Shown one piece after another: positions 9,241 to 18,956 of a stretch of 64,000 bases of DNA. Position numbers and translations under genes: made by a program. Under the pieces are notes generated by a model. It saw only the letters and a list, made by a program, of their open reading frames with translations, was not told the origin of the DNA and searched no databases. Positions within the stretch are counted from its first letter, which is position 1; each line of letters begins with the position of its first letter. The DNA comes from Desulfosporosinus sp. FKB (lineage in GTDB: Bacteria; Bacillota; Desulfitobacteriia; Desulfitobacteriales; Desulfitobacteriaceae). The stretch is taken from contig NZ_NADJ01000033.1 of assembly GCF_002196705.1 (NCBI RefSeq), positions 62,001-126,000 on the forward strand, given 5' to 3'.

Positions 9241-9750
9241 GTGCGAACAGCGATTTATCCGGGAACCTTCGATCCGGTCACTAATGGGCATCTTGATATT
9301 TTAGTTCGTGGCAAAGAACTTTTTGATGGGGTAACGATTGCCATAGCAGCCGACAGTAAAAAGGCGCCACTGTTTACCCTTGGCGAGAGAATGGAGCTGC
9401 TTCTTGAAGCTACAAAGGATATGCCCAATGTAAATGTTCGTGTTTTTGAGGGCTTAACTGTGGAATTTGCCCGTAAATGTGGTGCTGTGGCGATTTTGAG
9501 AGGTCTGCGCGCTTTATCCGACTTTGAATATGAGTTTCAATTGGCCCTTATGAATAAAAAAATTGCTCCTGATATCGAAACGGTCTTCTTAATGACGCAA
9601 AGCAAATATTCTTTTATTAGTTCGAGTGCTATTAAATGGGCCTCCAGCTTACATGCCGGAGTAACAGAATTTGTAACGCCTAATGTGGAAAAAGCTCTAA
9701 TGGCCAAATTCTCCAATCTGCGCTCAGAAGTTCGTGATGAGGATTCATAA
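9241..9750 (+). CDS. coaD: Phosphopantetheine adenylyltransferase (CoaD)
   Basis: 169 aa from GTG at 9241, seven bases after AAAGGAG. The nucleotidyltransferase signature YPGTFDPVTNGHLDIL (residues 5-20) and the SSSAIKWAS motif near 128-136 are those of bacterial PPAT, which makes dephospho-CoA from phosphopantetheine and ATP, the penultimate step of CoA synthesis. CoaD is normally a cytosolic hexamer. The usual family length is about 160 aa. It lies between dnaE and an acetyl-CoA carboxylase group, each with its own spacing; co-transcription with dnaE is possible. Confidence 0.95.
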   Translation: MRTAIYPGTFDPVTNGHLDILVRGKELFDGVTIAIAADSKKAPLFTLGERMELLLEATKDMPNVNVRVFEGLTVEFARKCGAVAILRGLRALSDFEYEFQLALMNKKIAPDIETVFLMTQSKYSFISSSAIKWASSLHAGVTEFVTPNVEKALMAKFSNLRSEVRDEDS

Positions 9751-9762
9751 TAGGGCCCTTTG

Positions 9763-9791
9763 TTGCACAATTAATTGGGCTATGGTATCAT
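9763..9791 (+). promoter_or_regulatory. Sigma-A-type promoter upstream of the DUF2007-like/accDA group
   Basis: TTGCAC, a 17-bp spacer, then TATCAT; both boxes are close to consensus. It lies 30 bp upstream of the GTG at 9821. Confidence 0.6.
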
Positions 9792-9820
9792 AATACGGAT
9801 TTAATAAGGGGGCTATTACT

Positions 9821-10021
9821 GTGTGGACCGTCATTTATATCGCACCCAACAAGTTAATCGCGGAAAAATATAAAACAATTCTCACAGACGAAGGAATGCT
9901 TGTTCAATTAAGACCCATTGGTTCTGCGCATTTAGGGGATCATGCTTCAGTGGAAATTCTTGTACCTGAATCTGAAGCAGATGAAGCCTATGAAATTATT
10001 ACTGGCGCAATAGGGAGCTAA
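9821..10021 (+). CDS. DUF2007-like small protein
   Basis: 66 aa with a GTG start behind AAGGGGGC. The sequence is a single alpha/beta (ferredoxin-like) unit, [17 protein letters not shown] then [17 protein letters not shown], as in DUF2007 'putative signal transducing' proteins. The biochemical role is unknown. It ends two bases before accD, so it is probably the first gene of an operon with accD and accA. Confidence 0.65.
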   Translation: MWTVIYIAPNKLIAEKYKTILTDEGMLVQLRPIGSAHLGDHASVEILVPESEADEAYEIITGAIGS

Positions 10022-10023
10022 CT

Positions 10024-10938
10024 ATGTTCAAAGATATCTTTCGAAAAACGAAATACGTTACGATTCAATCGACTCCCGCTCCCAAGCGTACGACGCCTGA
10101 TGGTGCACGCCAAGAACCTAAAACTGTTAAGAAAGAACTGCCTGATGGGTTGTGGGTAAAATGTCCGAAATGCGGTGAGGTTCTTTTCATTAAAGATCTT
10201 GAGGAAAATGCGCGAGTTTGTACAACTTGTTCCTATCATTTTCGAATTTCCGGTCGAGCCCGTTTAGCGTTGCTTGCTGATGAAAACAGCTTTGAAGAAT
10301 GGGATTCGGAAATTCTTACTCTTGACCCTTTAGAGTTTCCCGGTTATGACGAGAAACTTCTTGAGGCTCAGGAAAAAGCGGGAATGATTGAAGGGGCTCT
10401 TACAGGCCGGGCTATGATTGAGGGAATTCCTGTTGTTTTGGCTTTTAATGAAGCTAATTTCATGATGGGCAGTATGGGGTCTGTAGTTGGGGAAAAGATT
10501 GCTCGTGCCGTTGAACGGGCGATTGATTTGCGCCTGCCCGTGGTCATTTTCTCTACTTCCGGCGGTGCCCGAATGCAAGAGGGAATTCTTTCTCTCTATC
10601 AAATGGCTAAGACAAGTGCAGCTTTGGGACGTTTAGCTGCAAATCATTTGTTATATATTTCGGTACTTACAGATCCGACCTTTGGAGGGGTCACGGCCAG
10701 CTATGCTTCTCTTGGTGATATTTTAATTGCTGAACCGAATGCTTTAATAGGATTTACCGGACCGAGAGTCATCAAGCAGACAATGAGGCAAGAATTGCCG
10801 GCGGGAGCCCAAACAGCTGAGTTTAACCAAATGCACGGTTTGATCGATCTTATTGTAGAACGTGCTCAAATGCGGTCTACACTGGCACGTTTGTTGCGGT
10901 ACCATCAGGAAGGGGTTCAGCATGGCGCAACTGTTTGA
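10024..10938 (+). CDS. accD: Acetyl-CoA carboxylase carboxyltransferase subunit beta
   Basis: 304 aa. An N-terminal zinc ribbon (CPKC at about 46-49 and CTTC near 65-68) precedes the crotonase-fold carboxyltransferase domain with the acyl-CoA-binding [19 protein letters not shown] segment and a [13 protein letters not shown] motif. With AccA it forms the alpha2beta2 carboxyltransferase that moves CO2 from biotin carrier protein to acetyl-CoA, giving malonyl-CoA for fatty acid synthesis. accB and accC are not in the window. The 3' end overlaps accA by 17 bp. Confidence 0.96.
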   Translation: MFKDIFRKTKYVTIQSTPAPKRTTPDGARQEPKTVKKELPDGLWVKCPKCGEVLFIKDLEENARVCTTCSYHFRISGRARLALLADENSFEEWDSEILTLDPLEFPGYDEKLLEAQEKAGMIEGALTGRAMIEGIPVVLAFNEANFMMGSMGSVVGEKIARAVERAIDLRLPVVIFSTSGGARMQEGILSLYQMAKTSAALGRLAANHLLYISVLTDPTFGGVTASYASLGDILIAEPNALIGFTGPRVIKQTMRQELPAGAQTAEFNQMHGLIDLIVERAQMRSTLARLLRYHQEGVQHGATV

Positions 10939-11884
10939 ATTTGAAAAACCTATTATAGAACTTGAACGGAAAATAGCGGAACTGCAAAAGTTTTCTGCTG
11001 AAAAAGATATTGATCTTTCCCGTGAAGTAGAGACCTTAGAGAAAAAAGTCTCTCTTCTTAAGAAAGAAATTTACGGCAATCTTGAACCGTGGCAAAAAGT
11101 CCAGATTGCCCGACATCCAGAGCGACCAAACTTCTACGATTATGCGCCGCTCTTATTTGACGATTTTATTGAACTTAAGGGAGACCGGTTGTATGCTGAT
11201 GATCAGGCTATTGCCGGCGGGATGGCCTTCTTCCGAGGTGTACCAGTGACGGTGATTGCTCAAGTTAAAGGAAAAGACACCAAGGAAAATATTAAGCGCA
11301 ATTTCGGTATGCCCCATCCTGAAGGGTATCGCAAAGCCTTGCGCTTAATGGATCAAGCAGAGAAGTTCGGGCGACCGATTTTGACCTTTATTGATACCCC
11401 TGGTGCGGCCTGCGATTTAGCAGCTGAAGAACGGGGACAAGGTGAAGCTATTGCAAGATGTTTGCTGGCTGTTTCCGGGTACCATGTACCGGTGATCTGT
11501 ACGGTTATCGGAGAGGGTGGAAGCGGCGGCGCATTGGCACTGGGGGTAGGAAACGTCATTTTAATGCTGGAGAATTCCTTTTACTCTGTCATTGCTCCGG
11601 AAAGCTGCGCATCTATTCTTTGGAAAGACACATCAAAGGCTAAAGAAGCTGCGGGAGCCATGAAGATAACGGCTCAGGATCTGTTCAAATTGGGAGTTGC
11701 GGACGAAGTAGTCAGGGAACCTCAAGGCGGAGCACATTATAACTTAAGGCAGACCGCTGATGAATTGTCAGAGGTTATTGCCAAGTACCTTGTTCGTCTG
11801 AGGACAGAGTCTCCCGAAGCTCTGCAAGAAAAACGGTACCAGAAACTTCGGGCTATTGGAATGTTCCAAGAAAAATCGGTCTAA
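10922..11884 (+). CDS. accA: Acetyl-CoA carboxylase carboxyltransferase subunit alpha
   Basis: 320 aa from the ATG at 10922, inside the end of accD; GGAAGGGG precedes it. The N-terminus ([20 protein letters not shown]) and the carboxybiotin-binding region ([16 protein letters not shown] near 205-220) are typical of AccA. It partners AccD to make malonyl-CoA. The overlap with accD suggests translational coupling that keeps the two subunits equimolar. Confidence 0.96.
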   Translation: MAQLFEFEKPIIELERKIAELQKFSAEKDIDLSREVETLEKKVSLLKKEIYGNLEPWQKVQIARHPERPNFYDYAPLLFDDFIELKGDRLYADDQAIAGGMAFFRGVPVTVIAQVKGKDTKENIKRNFGMPHPEGYRKALRLMDQAEKFGRPILTFIDTPGAACDLAAEERGQGEAIARCLLAVSGYHVPVICTVIGEGGSGGALALGVGNVILMLENSFYSVIAPESCASILWKDTSKAKEAAGAMKITAQDLFKLGVADEVVREPQGGAHYNLRQTADELSEVIAKYLVRLRTESPEALQEKRYQKLRAIGMFQEKSV

Positions 11885-11899
11885 TTCTCAAAAAAAGGC

Positions 11900-11928
11900 T
11901 TGACTTAAATGTTTAAATAAGTTATTAT
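11900..11928 (+). promoter_or_regulatory. Strong promoter of the tRNA-Leu gene
   Basis: TTGACT, a 17-bp spacer and TATTAT, near-consensus at both boxes. It ends 35 bp before the tRNA. Confidence 0.75.
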
Positions 11929-11963
11929 AGCTAAGTCGTATTATTTCATCGCGAATAAGATTT

Positions 11964-12049
11964 GGGCGAGTGGCGGAATGGCAGACGCGTCGGTCTCAAA
12001 ATCCGATATATGTGAGTATGTGGGGGTTCAAGTCCCCCCTCGCCCACCA
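11964..12049 (+). tRNA. tRNA-Leu (anticodon CAA)
   Basis: 86 nt including an encoded CCA. The acceptor stem GGGCGAG pairs fully with CTCGCCC (12039-12045). The anticodon loop CTCAAAA (11995-12001) has anticodon CAA at 11997-11999, reading UUG. A long variable arm (class II tRNA) and the T-loop GGTTCAAGTCC are present. The innermost anticodon-stem pair is a T-T opposition (positions 31/39); the other four pair. Single gene, not in a tRNA cluster. Confidence 0.93.
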
Positions 12050-12063
12050 AAATGAAATTATTA

Positions 12064-12086
12064 AGAGCCTTTAGGGGCTCTATTTT
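12064..12086 (+). terminator. Terminator of the tRNA-Leu gene
   Basis: AGAGCC pairs with GGCTCT around a short loop, followed by ATTTT. It lies 15 bp after the tRNA. Confidence 0.65.
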
Positions 12087-12227
12087 ATTATACATATGCA
12101 CTTTGTTATTCCTTCAGCAAACTTTCAGGAACTCTTCAGTATTAATTCAGCTGCATATAGGAAAATAAATTAAAATCTTTGAGAATGATGTCTAAATAAA
12201 AGGTTCTATGATTTGGAGGACTTAGGA

Positions 12228-12911
12228 ATGCAGAGCTTAAAAGGTATAAAAATACTTCTTGTAGATGATGAACCAAATATTTTGCAGTTTTTAGAAATGG
12301 GACTCCTGAATGAGGGCTTAGAGGTCCAAACGGCTCAGGATGGAATGACAGCGGTTACCCTTGCTAAAGAGTTTCACCCCCACATTATTATCCTGGATGT
12401 TATGATGCCGGGAATGGACGGCTTTGAAGTATGCCGGATGCTTAAAAAGACGGAAAATGTAGCGATCATTATGCTTACTGCGAAAGATGAAGTTGACGAT
12501 CGTGTAAAAGGGCTGACCTTGGGCGCGGATGATTATATGATGAAACCTTTTAGTTTTGAGGAACTTTTAGCACGTATACAAGCGCGAATACGCAATCAAT
12601 TTCCAAATCTTATGGGCGAGGTAGTCATCGGAGACTTTCGCATCGATGACCTGCGTAAAGAAATTCTCTACCAACAGCGCGTACTGGAGCTTTCAACTAC
12701 AGAATATGAACTGCTCAAATTTATGGTGCTGAATCAAGGTATCGTCTTGAGTAAAGCGAAAATCTTAGATAAAGTATGGGGCTATGATTTCGGCGGAGAC
12801 GAAAATATTGTCGAGGTTTATATTCGGTCTTTGCGAGATAAACTCAATGACAAAGAACATCGCTTAATTCGAACGTTACGCGGAGCGGGATACAGAGTTG
12901 ACATATCATGA
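12228..12911 (+). CDS. OmpR/PhoB-family response regulator
   Basis: 227 aa from the ATG at 12228, seven bases after GGAGGA. The receiver domain (about 6-118) has the acidic pair DD near 12-13, the phosphoacceptor Asp in ILDVMMPGMDG near 54 and the conserved Lys in MMKPFSFEELLARI near 104. A winged-helix DNA-binding domain follows (about 130-225: LSTTEYELLKFM, VWGYDFGGDENIVEVYIRSLRDKL). It overlaps its cognate sensor kinase by 4 bp (ATGA). The signal is unknown. Confidence 0.93.
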   Translation: MQSLKGIKILLVDDEPNILQFLEMGLLNEGLEVQTAQDGMTAVTLAKEFHPHIIILDVMMPGMDGFEVCRMLKKTENVAIIMLTAKDEVDDRVKGLTLGADDYMMKPFSFEELLARIQARIRNQFPNLMGEVVIGDFRIDDLRKEILYQQRVLELSTTEYELLKFMVLNQGIVLSKAKILDKVWGYDFGGDENIVEVYIRSLRDKLNDKEHRLIRTLRGAGYRVDIS

Positions 12912-14431
12912 TCTTAAAAACTCGGCTGAGACGTTATATGGTTCCTAATTCCCTGCGCTTTCAGCTCTTGTCCGGTTCCCTTATGCTTTTGGCTGGATTA
13001 TTAATCGTTATTGGATTCTTGCAATATATTTTCATGCAGGGGTTTATTTATCAGAATCAGGCTAAAAGCATTCAGAGCCAGATTCAGTCTCTCCCGCCTG
13101 ATGCTTGGATGATGATGGCCAATAGCGGTCAAGATACCACGGACATTCCAAAGGATAATTCTAATAACTCGACGGATTCAAGTTCGTTGGAGCCTCATCG
13201 CCATGGACCCTTCTTCTTGCTCCAAGACGCCCACATAGCCCTTATCGATCAGAAGGGGACATTCACAGAGCTTACTAATGGTTCCGGGGATGGGGGAACA
13301 TCTCCTCGTTTAGCAGAGGAAGACTATAAGAATGCTTTGCAAAGCGATGAACATCACCTATCCTATCAAATTGTTAATCCAACAGGGGAAAATGAGCAGC
13401 TCATCGTTCTGCAAACGATTCGAACGAAAGATCATACTCAGGAACTAATTCAGGTGAGCATCAGTACTAAACCCCTAAAGAATATGATGTTGCATCAACT
13501 GCTTGTTTTTCTAGGGGTGTCGCTAATCGCTCTTGTTATTGGGATATTAGCCTTTATCCCCGTGCTGAGAAAAACCCTTGTTCCTTTATCAAACATGGTT
13601 GACAAGGTGGAACAAATTGATGCCGGAAATCTTGCTGAACGTTTACCAGTCGATCAAGGCCAAGTTGAGATCGATCATTTGGCTAATTCCTTTAACGGGA
13701 TGCTGCAGCGGCTTGAGTCATCCTTCGATGCGGAAATAGAGTCCAAAGAGCAAATGCGCCGCTTTGTTGCCGACGCTTCTCATGAATTGCGCACTCCCCT
13801 GACGGCTATTCATGGTTTTTTAGAGGTACTGTTGCGCGGTGCCGTAAATCAACCGGATATGCTTGATCGTTCCTTAAAGAGTATGTACGCAGAATCAGAA
13901 CGCATGAAGAAGTTGGTCGAAGACCTTCTTTTATTGGCTAAACTTGACCGCTCACCCAATATTCAGAGAAAAGAAGTTGTTTTGGACGAAGTTATTAAAG
14001 AAATGGCTCCCCAGTTAAGATTATTGGCCGGAGACCGGAAGGTTATTTTAGAACTGTCGTCTGATTTAAGGGGTTGGTTTGATGTTGACCGTCTTAAACA
14101 AGTTATCTTGAATCTCTTTCATAATGCGGTTCAACACACCGACTCTGAGAAAGGTGAAATTAAAGTTTCATTAATTAATGTCAAGGGCGGCGTTGAATTG
14201 TCTATCCGTGATAATGGTTCAGGGATCTCTGAGAAACATTTGCCAAAATTGTTTGATCGTTTTTATCGCAGCGATTCTTCCAGAACTCGAAAATATGGGG
14301 GTGCAGGGCTCGGCTTAGCAATTACAAAATCAATTGTGGAACTTCACGGCGGTACAATAAGGGTCGATAGTATTGTTGACGAAGGAACTGCCTTTTGCGT
14401 TTGGCTCCCCCTTACAGAAACATTAGAATAG
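12908..14431 (+). CDS. Sensor histidine kinase with HAMP domain
   Basis: 507 aa. Transmembrane segments near 18-40 and 198-220 frame an extracytoplasmic sensor region of about 155 residues that is rich in Asn, Asp and Ser, followed by HAMP (about 220-275), HisKA with the phosphoacceptor His in ASHELRTPLTAIHGF near 291, and an HATPase domain (NLFHNAVQH N-box, DNGSGI G1, GGAGLGLAI G2). It phosphorylates the preceding regulator. The arrangement resembles ArlS/CiaH-type kinases, but the stimulus cannot be read from sequence. A terminator follows. Confidence 0.92.
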   Translation: MILKTRLRRYMVPNSLRFQLLSGSLMLLAGLLIVIGFLQYIFMQGFIYQNQAKSIQSQIQSLPPDAWMMMANSGQDTTDIPKDNSNNSTDSSSLEPHRHGPFFLLQDAHIALIDQKGTFTELTNGSGDGGTSPRLAEEDYKNALQSDEHHLSYQIVNPTGENEQLIVLQTIRTKDHTQELIQVSISTKPLKNMMLHQLLVFLGVSLIALVIGILAFIPVLRKTLVPLSNMVDKVEQIDAGNLAERLPVDQGQVEIDHLANSFNGMLQRLESSFDAEIESKEQMRRFVADASHELRTPLTAIHGFLEVLLRGAVNQPDMLDRSLKSMYAESERMKKLVEDLLLLAKLDRSPNIQRKEVVLDEVIKEMAPQLRLLAGDRKVILELSSDLRGWFDVDRLKQVILNLFHNAVQHTDSEKGEIKVSLINVKGGVELSIRDNGSGISEKHLPKLFDRFYRSDSSRTRKYGGAGLGLAITKSIVELHGGTIRVDSIVDEGTAFCVWLPLTETLE

Positions 14432-14442
14432 CAGCTTTTTTA

Positions 14443-14485
14443 AAGGACTCTGAACACTGCGATGCATACAGAGTCCTTATTGTTT
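14443..14485 (+). terminator. Terminator of the two-component operon
   Basis: A perfect 10-bp stem, AAGGACTCTG with CAGAGTCCTT, and a 16-nt loop, followed by ATTGTTT. Confidence 0.75.
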
Positions 14486-14590
14486 GCTCGGAATATTCTT
14501 TGTCCAGAAACTTTAAGTATCCATATTAACGATTAACCTTACTTTGAGTTGTGAGACAACATTGTCTCGACTTGTTTACTAAGTTTCAGC

Positions 14591-14685
14591 CAATTGTAAG
14601 ACTCTCACTTCTCCAAGTGGGAGTGGTTCTCATATCTTGCTACAGTGAGGGTAGAGTGTTCAGCTTTAGCTGAATGAGTTCACTT
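14591..14685 (+). repeat. Interspersed structured element, copy A (internal-deletion form)
   Basis: About 95 bp. The left part (GTAAGACTCTCACTTCTCC...) carries a small hairpin (CTC-CACTT with AAGTG-GAG) and is closely related to copies B and E. The right end is the palindrome TTCAGCTTTAGCTGAA followed by GAGTTCACTT. The central region present in copies B and C is missing. The right end runs into the antisense stop codon of the nhaC-like gene. No open frame. Confidence 0.75.
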
Positions 14686-16054
14686 AGAGCGTTTTCGGTT
14701 TCTTTAAATGATGTACTGGTGACGATAGGGATTTAATTAGCCTAGAGAAGACTATTTGAGTCAGAGGTAACAGATAAAGATAAAAGGCGTAGGGGATGAA
14801 TCCCGTCAAACTAACATTTAGAGTAGAAGAGGGCACAAAGGCTGCCGTGTTCCAGGGTATGACTGCTGCTAAGGGGACTGACGTATTTTCTAAGTCAAGA
14901 GCTAATTGAGTCCTTGATGATTGGCCGTTGGTATAAACGTCATTCATCAAGGAATGGGTTAAAACTATAGAGATTGTTTGACTGCAGCCGAGAATTGAGG
15001 TGAGGAGACTCATGAGTGTAGTCATCAGAAATCTTGCGGAAGGCGAATTTATTGTCCTAAGGAATTCGTTTAAATCCTTTAAAATGTCGGTTTCGGCAAA
15101 AAGGCCGGCCCAACAGCAGGATATGTAAACAACCACAGAGACTTTCCACATCGATAGGATACCACCGCCCTGAAGAATTGAGGAAAGAGGGCTGTTGGCA
15201 TGAAGAGTGAAGCCAAACAGAACAAATTTAAGAATCTCAAGAACATGATAATGTTGTACTCTCAAACTAATAATGATGGCCAGCAGAATACTGACAACCA
15301 TAGAGATTTTAACGTCAACCCGGGAAACAGCAAGTACCAAGATTGCCAGGGCAGGCAGCAAAACAATCCAGTGAAGGATAAATAGAAGAGAAATTTCGTT
15401 TATCATCGTGGTCCCGGTGAATCGTAACGGTTGGCAGATTGATAATCCAAGATAGGCTAGGGCAGAGAGAAGAAAGGGTAATGTCCCTGTTCGCAACATG
15501 CCTTTGATATTTGCATACAGGTCGGAATGCGTTAAATGAGCAACTAAATTTGCACTGGAGGACATGGGGGAGCAGCGGTCGCCAAAATAGGCTCCGGCAA
15601 TAATGGCTCCTGCCGCGATATTACTGTCAATGTGACCGCTTTTCGCCATGATCATCAAAGCTAAGCCAACAGTGCTGACGGTGCCGAAGGAGGTTCCCAG
15701 CAAAAAGGAAACTGCGGAACTGATCAGAAAAGCGTACATAATGAATAAGTGGGGATTCATCCAGAGCATTCCATAATAAAGAATGGCCGGAGTCGTTCCA
15801 GAGGCTATCCAGAGGGAGGTAATAGCACCTACAAGAAGAAGAATACGTAAAACAAGGAGAGATTTTTTACCGCCCCGGTAAGACATTCCCATAATCTCTC
15901 GAAGGGGATATCCTCGTTGATGAGCGATGCCGGCAAAGTTGAGAAAACATAGAATCAGGGGAAAACCTATAAATATTCCTTTGAGGGTACTAAAGAGGAG
16001 GAGGACAAAAGTAATAAGCACACTGAACAAAAGATACATATTCTTATACTTCAC
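14684..16054 (-). CDS. Na+/H+ antiporter, NhaC family
   Basis: 456 aa, about eleven membrane segments. The sequence has the NhaC/ion-transporter-superfamily hallmarks of repeated Gly/Ser-rich half-helices, for example FGTVSTVGLALM and the GAYFGDRCSPMSSSANLVAHL segment near 155-175, which forms the ion path. Family members exchange Na+ for H+ (or malate/lactate in MleN relatives); the substrate here is not certain. The gene is divergent from polA with about 265 bp between. Its 3' end meets repeat copy A. Confidence 0.85.
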   Translation of the reverse strand: MKYKNMYLLFSVLITFVLLLFSTLKGIFIGFPLILCFLNFAGIAHQRGYPLREIMGMSYRGGKKSLLVLRILLLVGAITSLWIASGTTPAILYYGMLWMNPHLFIMYAFLISSAVSFLLGTSFGTVSTVGLALMIMAKSGHIDSNIAAGAIIAGAYFGDRCSPMSSSANLVAHLTHSDLYANIKGMLRTGTLPFLLSALAYLGLSICQPLRFTGTTMINEISLLFILHWIVLLPALAILVLAVSRVDVKISMVVSILLAIIISLRVQHYHVLEILKFVLFGFTLHANSPLSSILQGGGILSMWKVSVVVYISCCWAGLFAETDILKDLNEFLRTINSPSARFLMTTLMSLLTSILGCSQTISIVLTHSLMNDVYTNGQSSRTQLALDLENTSVPLAAVIPWNTAAFVPSSTLNVSLTGFIPYAFYLYLLPLTQIVFSRLIKSLSSPVHHLKKPKTL

Positions 16055-16257
16055 GCTAGGTTCCCCTTCGTTGTTGAAATTTTTGATTGGCCCTGGCTTT
16101 GAATGATTGCAGCGGATGGTATTGGTATTCTCAAAGAAAGAGAGAAAGAAGTATTGGTTTACTAATGTTAACTTTTATTGTAGCACTCCATCTGATCCCA
16201 GAGCAAAACAACATCAAAAAATGTCAATAGAAAGGCTAAGCACCTTTGCAAGAGCAG

Positions 16258-16287
16258 TTGTGTTTGTTAGAAACAAGTGGGTATGAT
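16258..16287 (+). promoter_or_regulatory. Possible polA promoter
   Basis: TTGTGT, an 18-bp spacer and TATGAT, 33 bp upstream of the chosen polA start at 16321. Confidence 0.4.
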
Positions 16288-16320
16288 ATAGTAAAGTGCG
16301 AAGAGAAAGGGGTTTTCACG

Positions 16321-18954
16321 ATGCCGAAAATGCTGATATTAGACGGAAACAGCTTAGCGAATCGCGCTTTTTATGCTTTACCTTTGCTAACAACATCCGA
16401 TGGACGCCCAACCAATGTGCTGCAGGGTTTTTTGACGATGTTATTTCGTTTAGAACAAGAACAACATCCGGACTACTGGGTGGTAGCTTTTGATAAAACC
16501 AAGGCAACAGTGCGTATAGAGCAGTATGCAGGGTATAAAGCCCAGAGAAAAGCAACTCCTGAAGGTTTGCGTCCGCAATTTGACTATCTCAAAGAAATTC
16601 TTGCCGAACTGGACGTGCCGATGCTGGAACTTGCAGGTTACGAAGCGGATGATCTCATCGCGGCTGTGACAAAGCAAGCTGAAACGCAGGGGATGCAGGT
16701 TCAGGTCTATACTGGTGATAGAGATGCTTTACAATTGATCTCGCCTAAGACCCATATTTATTTAACGAAGAAGGGAATCAGCGAGGTAGAATGCTACGAT
16801 GAGCATGCTTTGTGGGAGCGTTATCAGCTGCGTCCTCACCAAATTATCGATCTAAAGGGCCTGATGGGAGACACTTCAGATAATATTCCCGGTGTTCCGG
16901 GCGTTGGGGAGAAAACTGCCCTAAAATTGCTTTGGGAGTACGAAACAGTCGAGGGTGTTTTAGCGAACGCCGAGAAGGTCTCCGGGAAGAAATTGCAAAG
17001 CAGTTTAAAGGAATATGCAGACCAAGCAAGATTAAGTAAAACCTTAGCAACGATGTTAACGGAGATTCCTCTGGAATTTTCTTTGGAGGACTTTATTTAT
17101 CGTCGGCCTCAAGCTAATAAAGTTCTTCCCGCTTTAAATAAATACGATCTAAGAAATGTCACACGCATATGGCAGGAGCGCCACGCCAAGGATGAAGAGG
17201 CAAGGCAGGATACTGCAGAAGTGTCCCTAGCAACCTGGCCGGTCCGTGAGCTTTCTGAAGAAGGTTGGTTAACTCAGATAGAGGAATGGCAAAACTCAAA
17301 AACTGCCCTCACGTTGACTTGCCGTTATGAGAAGACCGGACTGCAAGGGGGACACTGGCTTGAGTGGGGAGCTGCTGTTTCAGAGGAGACCTTTAAACTG
17401 TCTCGAGAAGAAGTATCCTCAAAGGTTTCTGAGGCATGGCTTGAGTTGTTGGCAAATGAACAAGTTCCAAAGATTTTGGCTGATTCGAAAACGGTGGACT
17501 TATTGCTTGGGAACGAGAACAAGTGCTTAAAGGGAGTGTCCTTTGACATTGGCTTAGCATCCTATTTGATCCAATCGTCCCGCACGAAGTTTGCTCCCCT
17601 GGATTTAGTCAAAGAATATGTTCCTATGATAGATGCTTTTGATAGTATCGCTGAGGAGGCTGCAGCTCTGGCCCAAGTTGCTCCGAAATATCAACAAGAC
17701 ATCGAAACTTTGGGCTTGGAAGATTTGCTGCATTCGATTGAAGAGCCTTTAAGTCTGGTCCTGGCTCAAATGGAGCGTCAGGGGATTGGCATTGATACTC
17801 AGCAATTGGAACATTTCGGTGAAGGAATCAGCATTACCTTAAAACAATTAGAACAAGACATCTATGATTTAGCAGAAACGTCCTTTAACATTAATTCTCC
17901 GAAACAGTTAGGAACGATATTGTTTGAAAAACTAGGATTAGTTGCCGCTAAAAAGACTAAAACGGGGTATTCCACAGATGCTGAGACGTTGGAAGAGCTT
18001 CGTTCAGCCCATCCGATTATCGGGAAAATTTTAGATTATCGTCAGCTAAATAAACTTATGTCAACCTATGTCAATGGCTTACTTGCCCAAGAGAAAGAGG
18101 GCAGAATTCATACGACCTTTCAGCAGACCGTTACGGCAACGGGACGACTGTCCAGTACGGAGCCTAATTTGCAAAACATCCCTATTCGCTTGGAGCAAGG
18201 GCGGCAGTTAAGAAAAGTCTTCCACGCAACTGAACCGGGTTATCTCCTTCTTTCCGCAGATTATTCTCAGATTGAACTGCGTATTTTAGCCCACTATTCT
18301 CAAGATCCACTCCTTTGCGAGTCTTTTGCCTTAGGACAAGATGTTCATACCAGAACTGCCGCCGAAGTTTTTGGAATTTCCCTGGACGCTGTTACCTCAG
18401 ATATGCGTAGAAGTGCCAAGGCTGTCAATTTTGGGCTTGTCTATGGCTTAACCGAGTTCGGTTTGTCCAGGGATTTGGGAATTCCCCGCAAAGAGTCTAA
18501 GTTTTATATTGAACAATATTTTAAACGTTACAGCGGCGTAAAATACTATTTGGAGAGCGTTGTCGCTCAAGCTAAACAAGATGGACAAGTCCGTACTTTA
18601 TTTAATCGTCTGCGCCGGATTCCTGAATTATATCATGCTAACAGGGCCCAAAGGCAGCTAGGAGAACGGATCGCTATGAATACACCGGTTCAGGGAACTG
18701 CGGCAGATATTATGAAGTTGGCAATGATTCAAGTCGCAGAAGAGATAAAACCCTATCGAGCTGCTGTTCTCCTGCAGGTCCATGACGAACTGCTGCTCCA
18801 AGTTGCTCCGGAAGATTTAAAGAAGGCAGCTCTGATTTTAAAAGAAACGATGGAAAATGCTTTTGCTTTATCAGTTCCCATGACAGTTGATTGCAAAGTC
18901 GGACCAAATTGGTACGATATGAAGCCATATCAGCCTAATGATAATAAGGAGTAG
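16321..18954 (+). CDS. polA: DNA polymerase I
   Basis: 877 aa from ATG 16321, which follows GAAAGGGG and gives the normal MLILDGNSLANRAFYALP start. Domains: 5'-3' exonuclease/FEN (about 1-290), 3'-5' exonuclease-like domain (about 310-480) and polymerase (about 500-877). Polymerase motif A is SADYSQIELRI with D647, motif B RRSAKAVNFGLVYG, motif C QVHDE with D822. The exonuclease-like domain lacks the catalytic DxE pair, as in Bacillus Pol I, so proofreading is probably absent. It fills gaps and removes primers in repair and lagging-strand synthesis. mutM follows two bases later. Confidence 0.96.
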   Translation: MPKMLILDGNSLANRAFYALPLLTTSDGRPTNVLQGFLTMLFRLEQEQHPDYWVVAFDKTKATVRIEQYAGYKAQRKATPEGLRPQFDYLKEILAELDVPMLELAGYEADDLIAAVTKQAETQGMQVQVYTGDRDALQLISPKTHIYLTKKGISEVECYDEHALWERYQLRPHQIIDLKGLMGDTSDNIPGVPGVGEKTALKLLWEYETVEGVLANAEKVSGKKLQSSLKEYADQARLSKTLATMLTEIPLEFSLEDFIYRRPQANKVLPALNKYDLRNVTRIWQERHAKDEEARQDTAEVSLATWPVRELSEEGWLTQIEEWQNSKTALTLTCRYEKTGLQGGHWLEWGAAVSEETFKLSREEVSSKVSEAWLELLANEQVPKILADSKTVDLLLGNENKCLKGVSFDIGLASYLIQSSRTKFAPLDLVKEYVPMIDAFDSIAEEAAALAQVAPKYQQDIETLGLEDLLHSIEEPLSLVLAQMERQGIGIDTQQLEHFGEGISITLKQLEQDIYDLAETSFNINSPKQLGTILFEKLGLVAAKKTKTGYSTDAETLEELRSAHPIIGKILDYRQLNKLMSTYVNGLLAQEKEGRIHTTFQQTVTATGRLSSTEPNLQNIPIRLEQGRQLRKVFHATEPGYLLLSADYSQIELRILAHYSQDPLLCESFALGQDVHTRTAAEVFGISLDAVTSDMRRSAKAVNFGLVYGLTEFGLSRDLGIPRKESKFYIEQYFKRYSGVKYYLESVVAQAKQDGQVRTLFNRLRRIPELYHANRAQRQLGERIAMNTPVQGTAADIMKLAMIQVAEEIKPYRAAVLLQVHDELLLQVAPEDLKKAALILKETMENAFALSVPMTVDCKVGPNWYDMKPYQPNDNKE

Positions 18955-18956
18955 TT

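Noticed and set aside
14443-14485. Bidirectional terminator also serving the convergent NhaC gene
   Set aside because: On the minus strand the hairpin is followed by an A-rich run rather than a T-run, so a role for the minus-strand gene is not supported.
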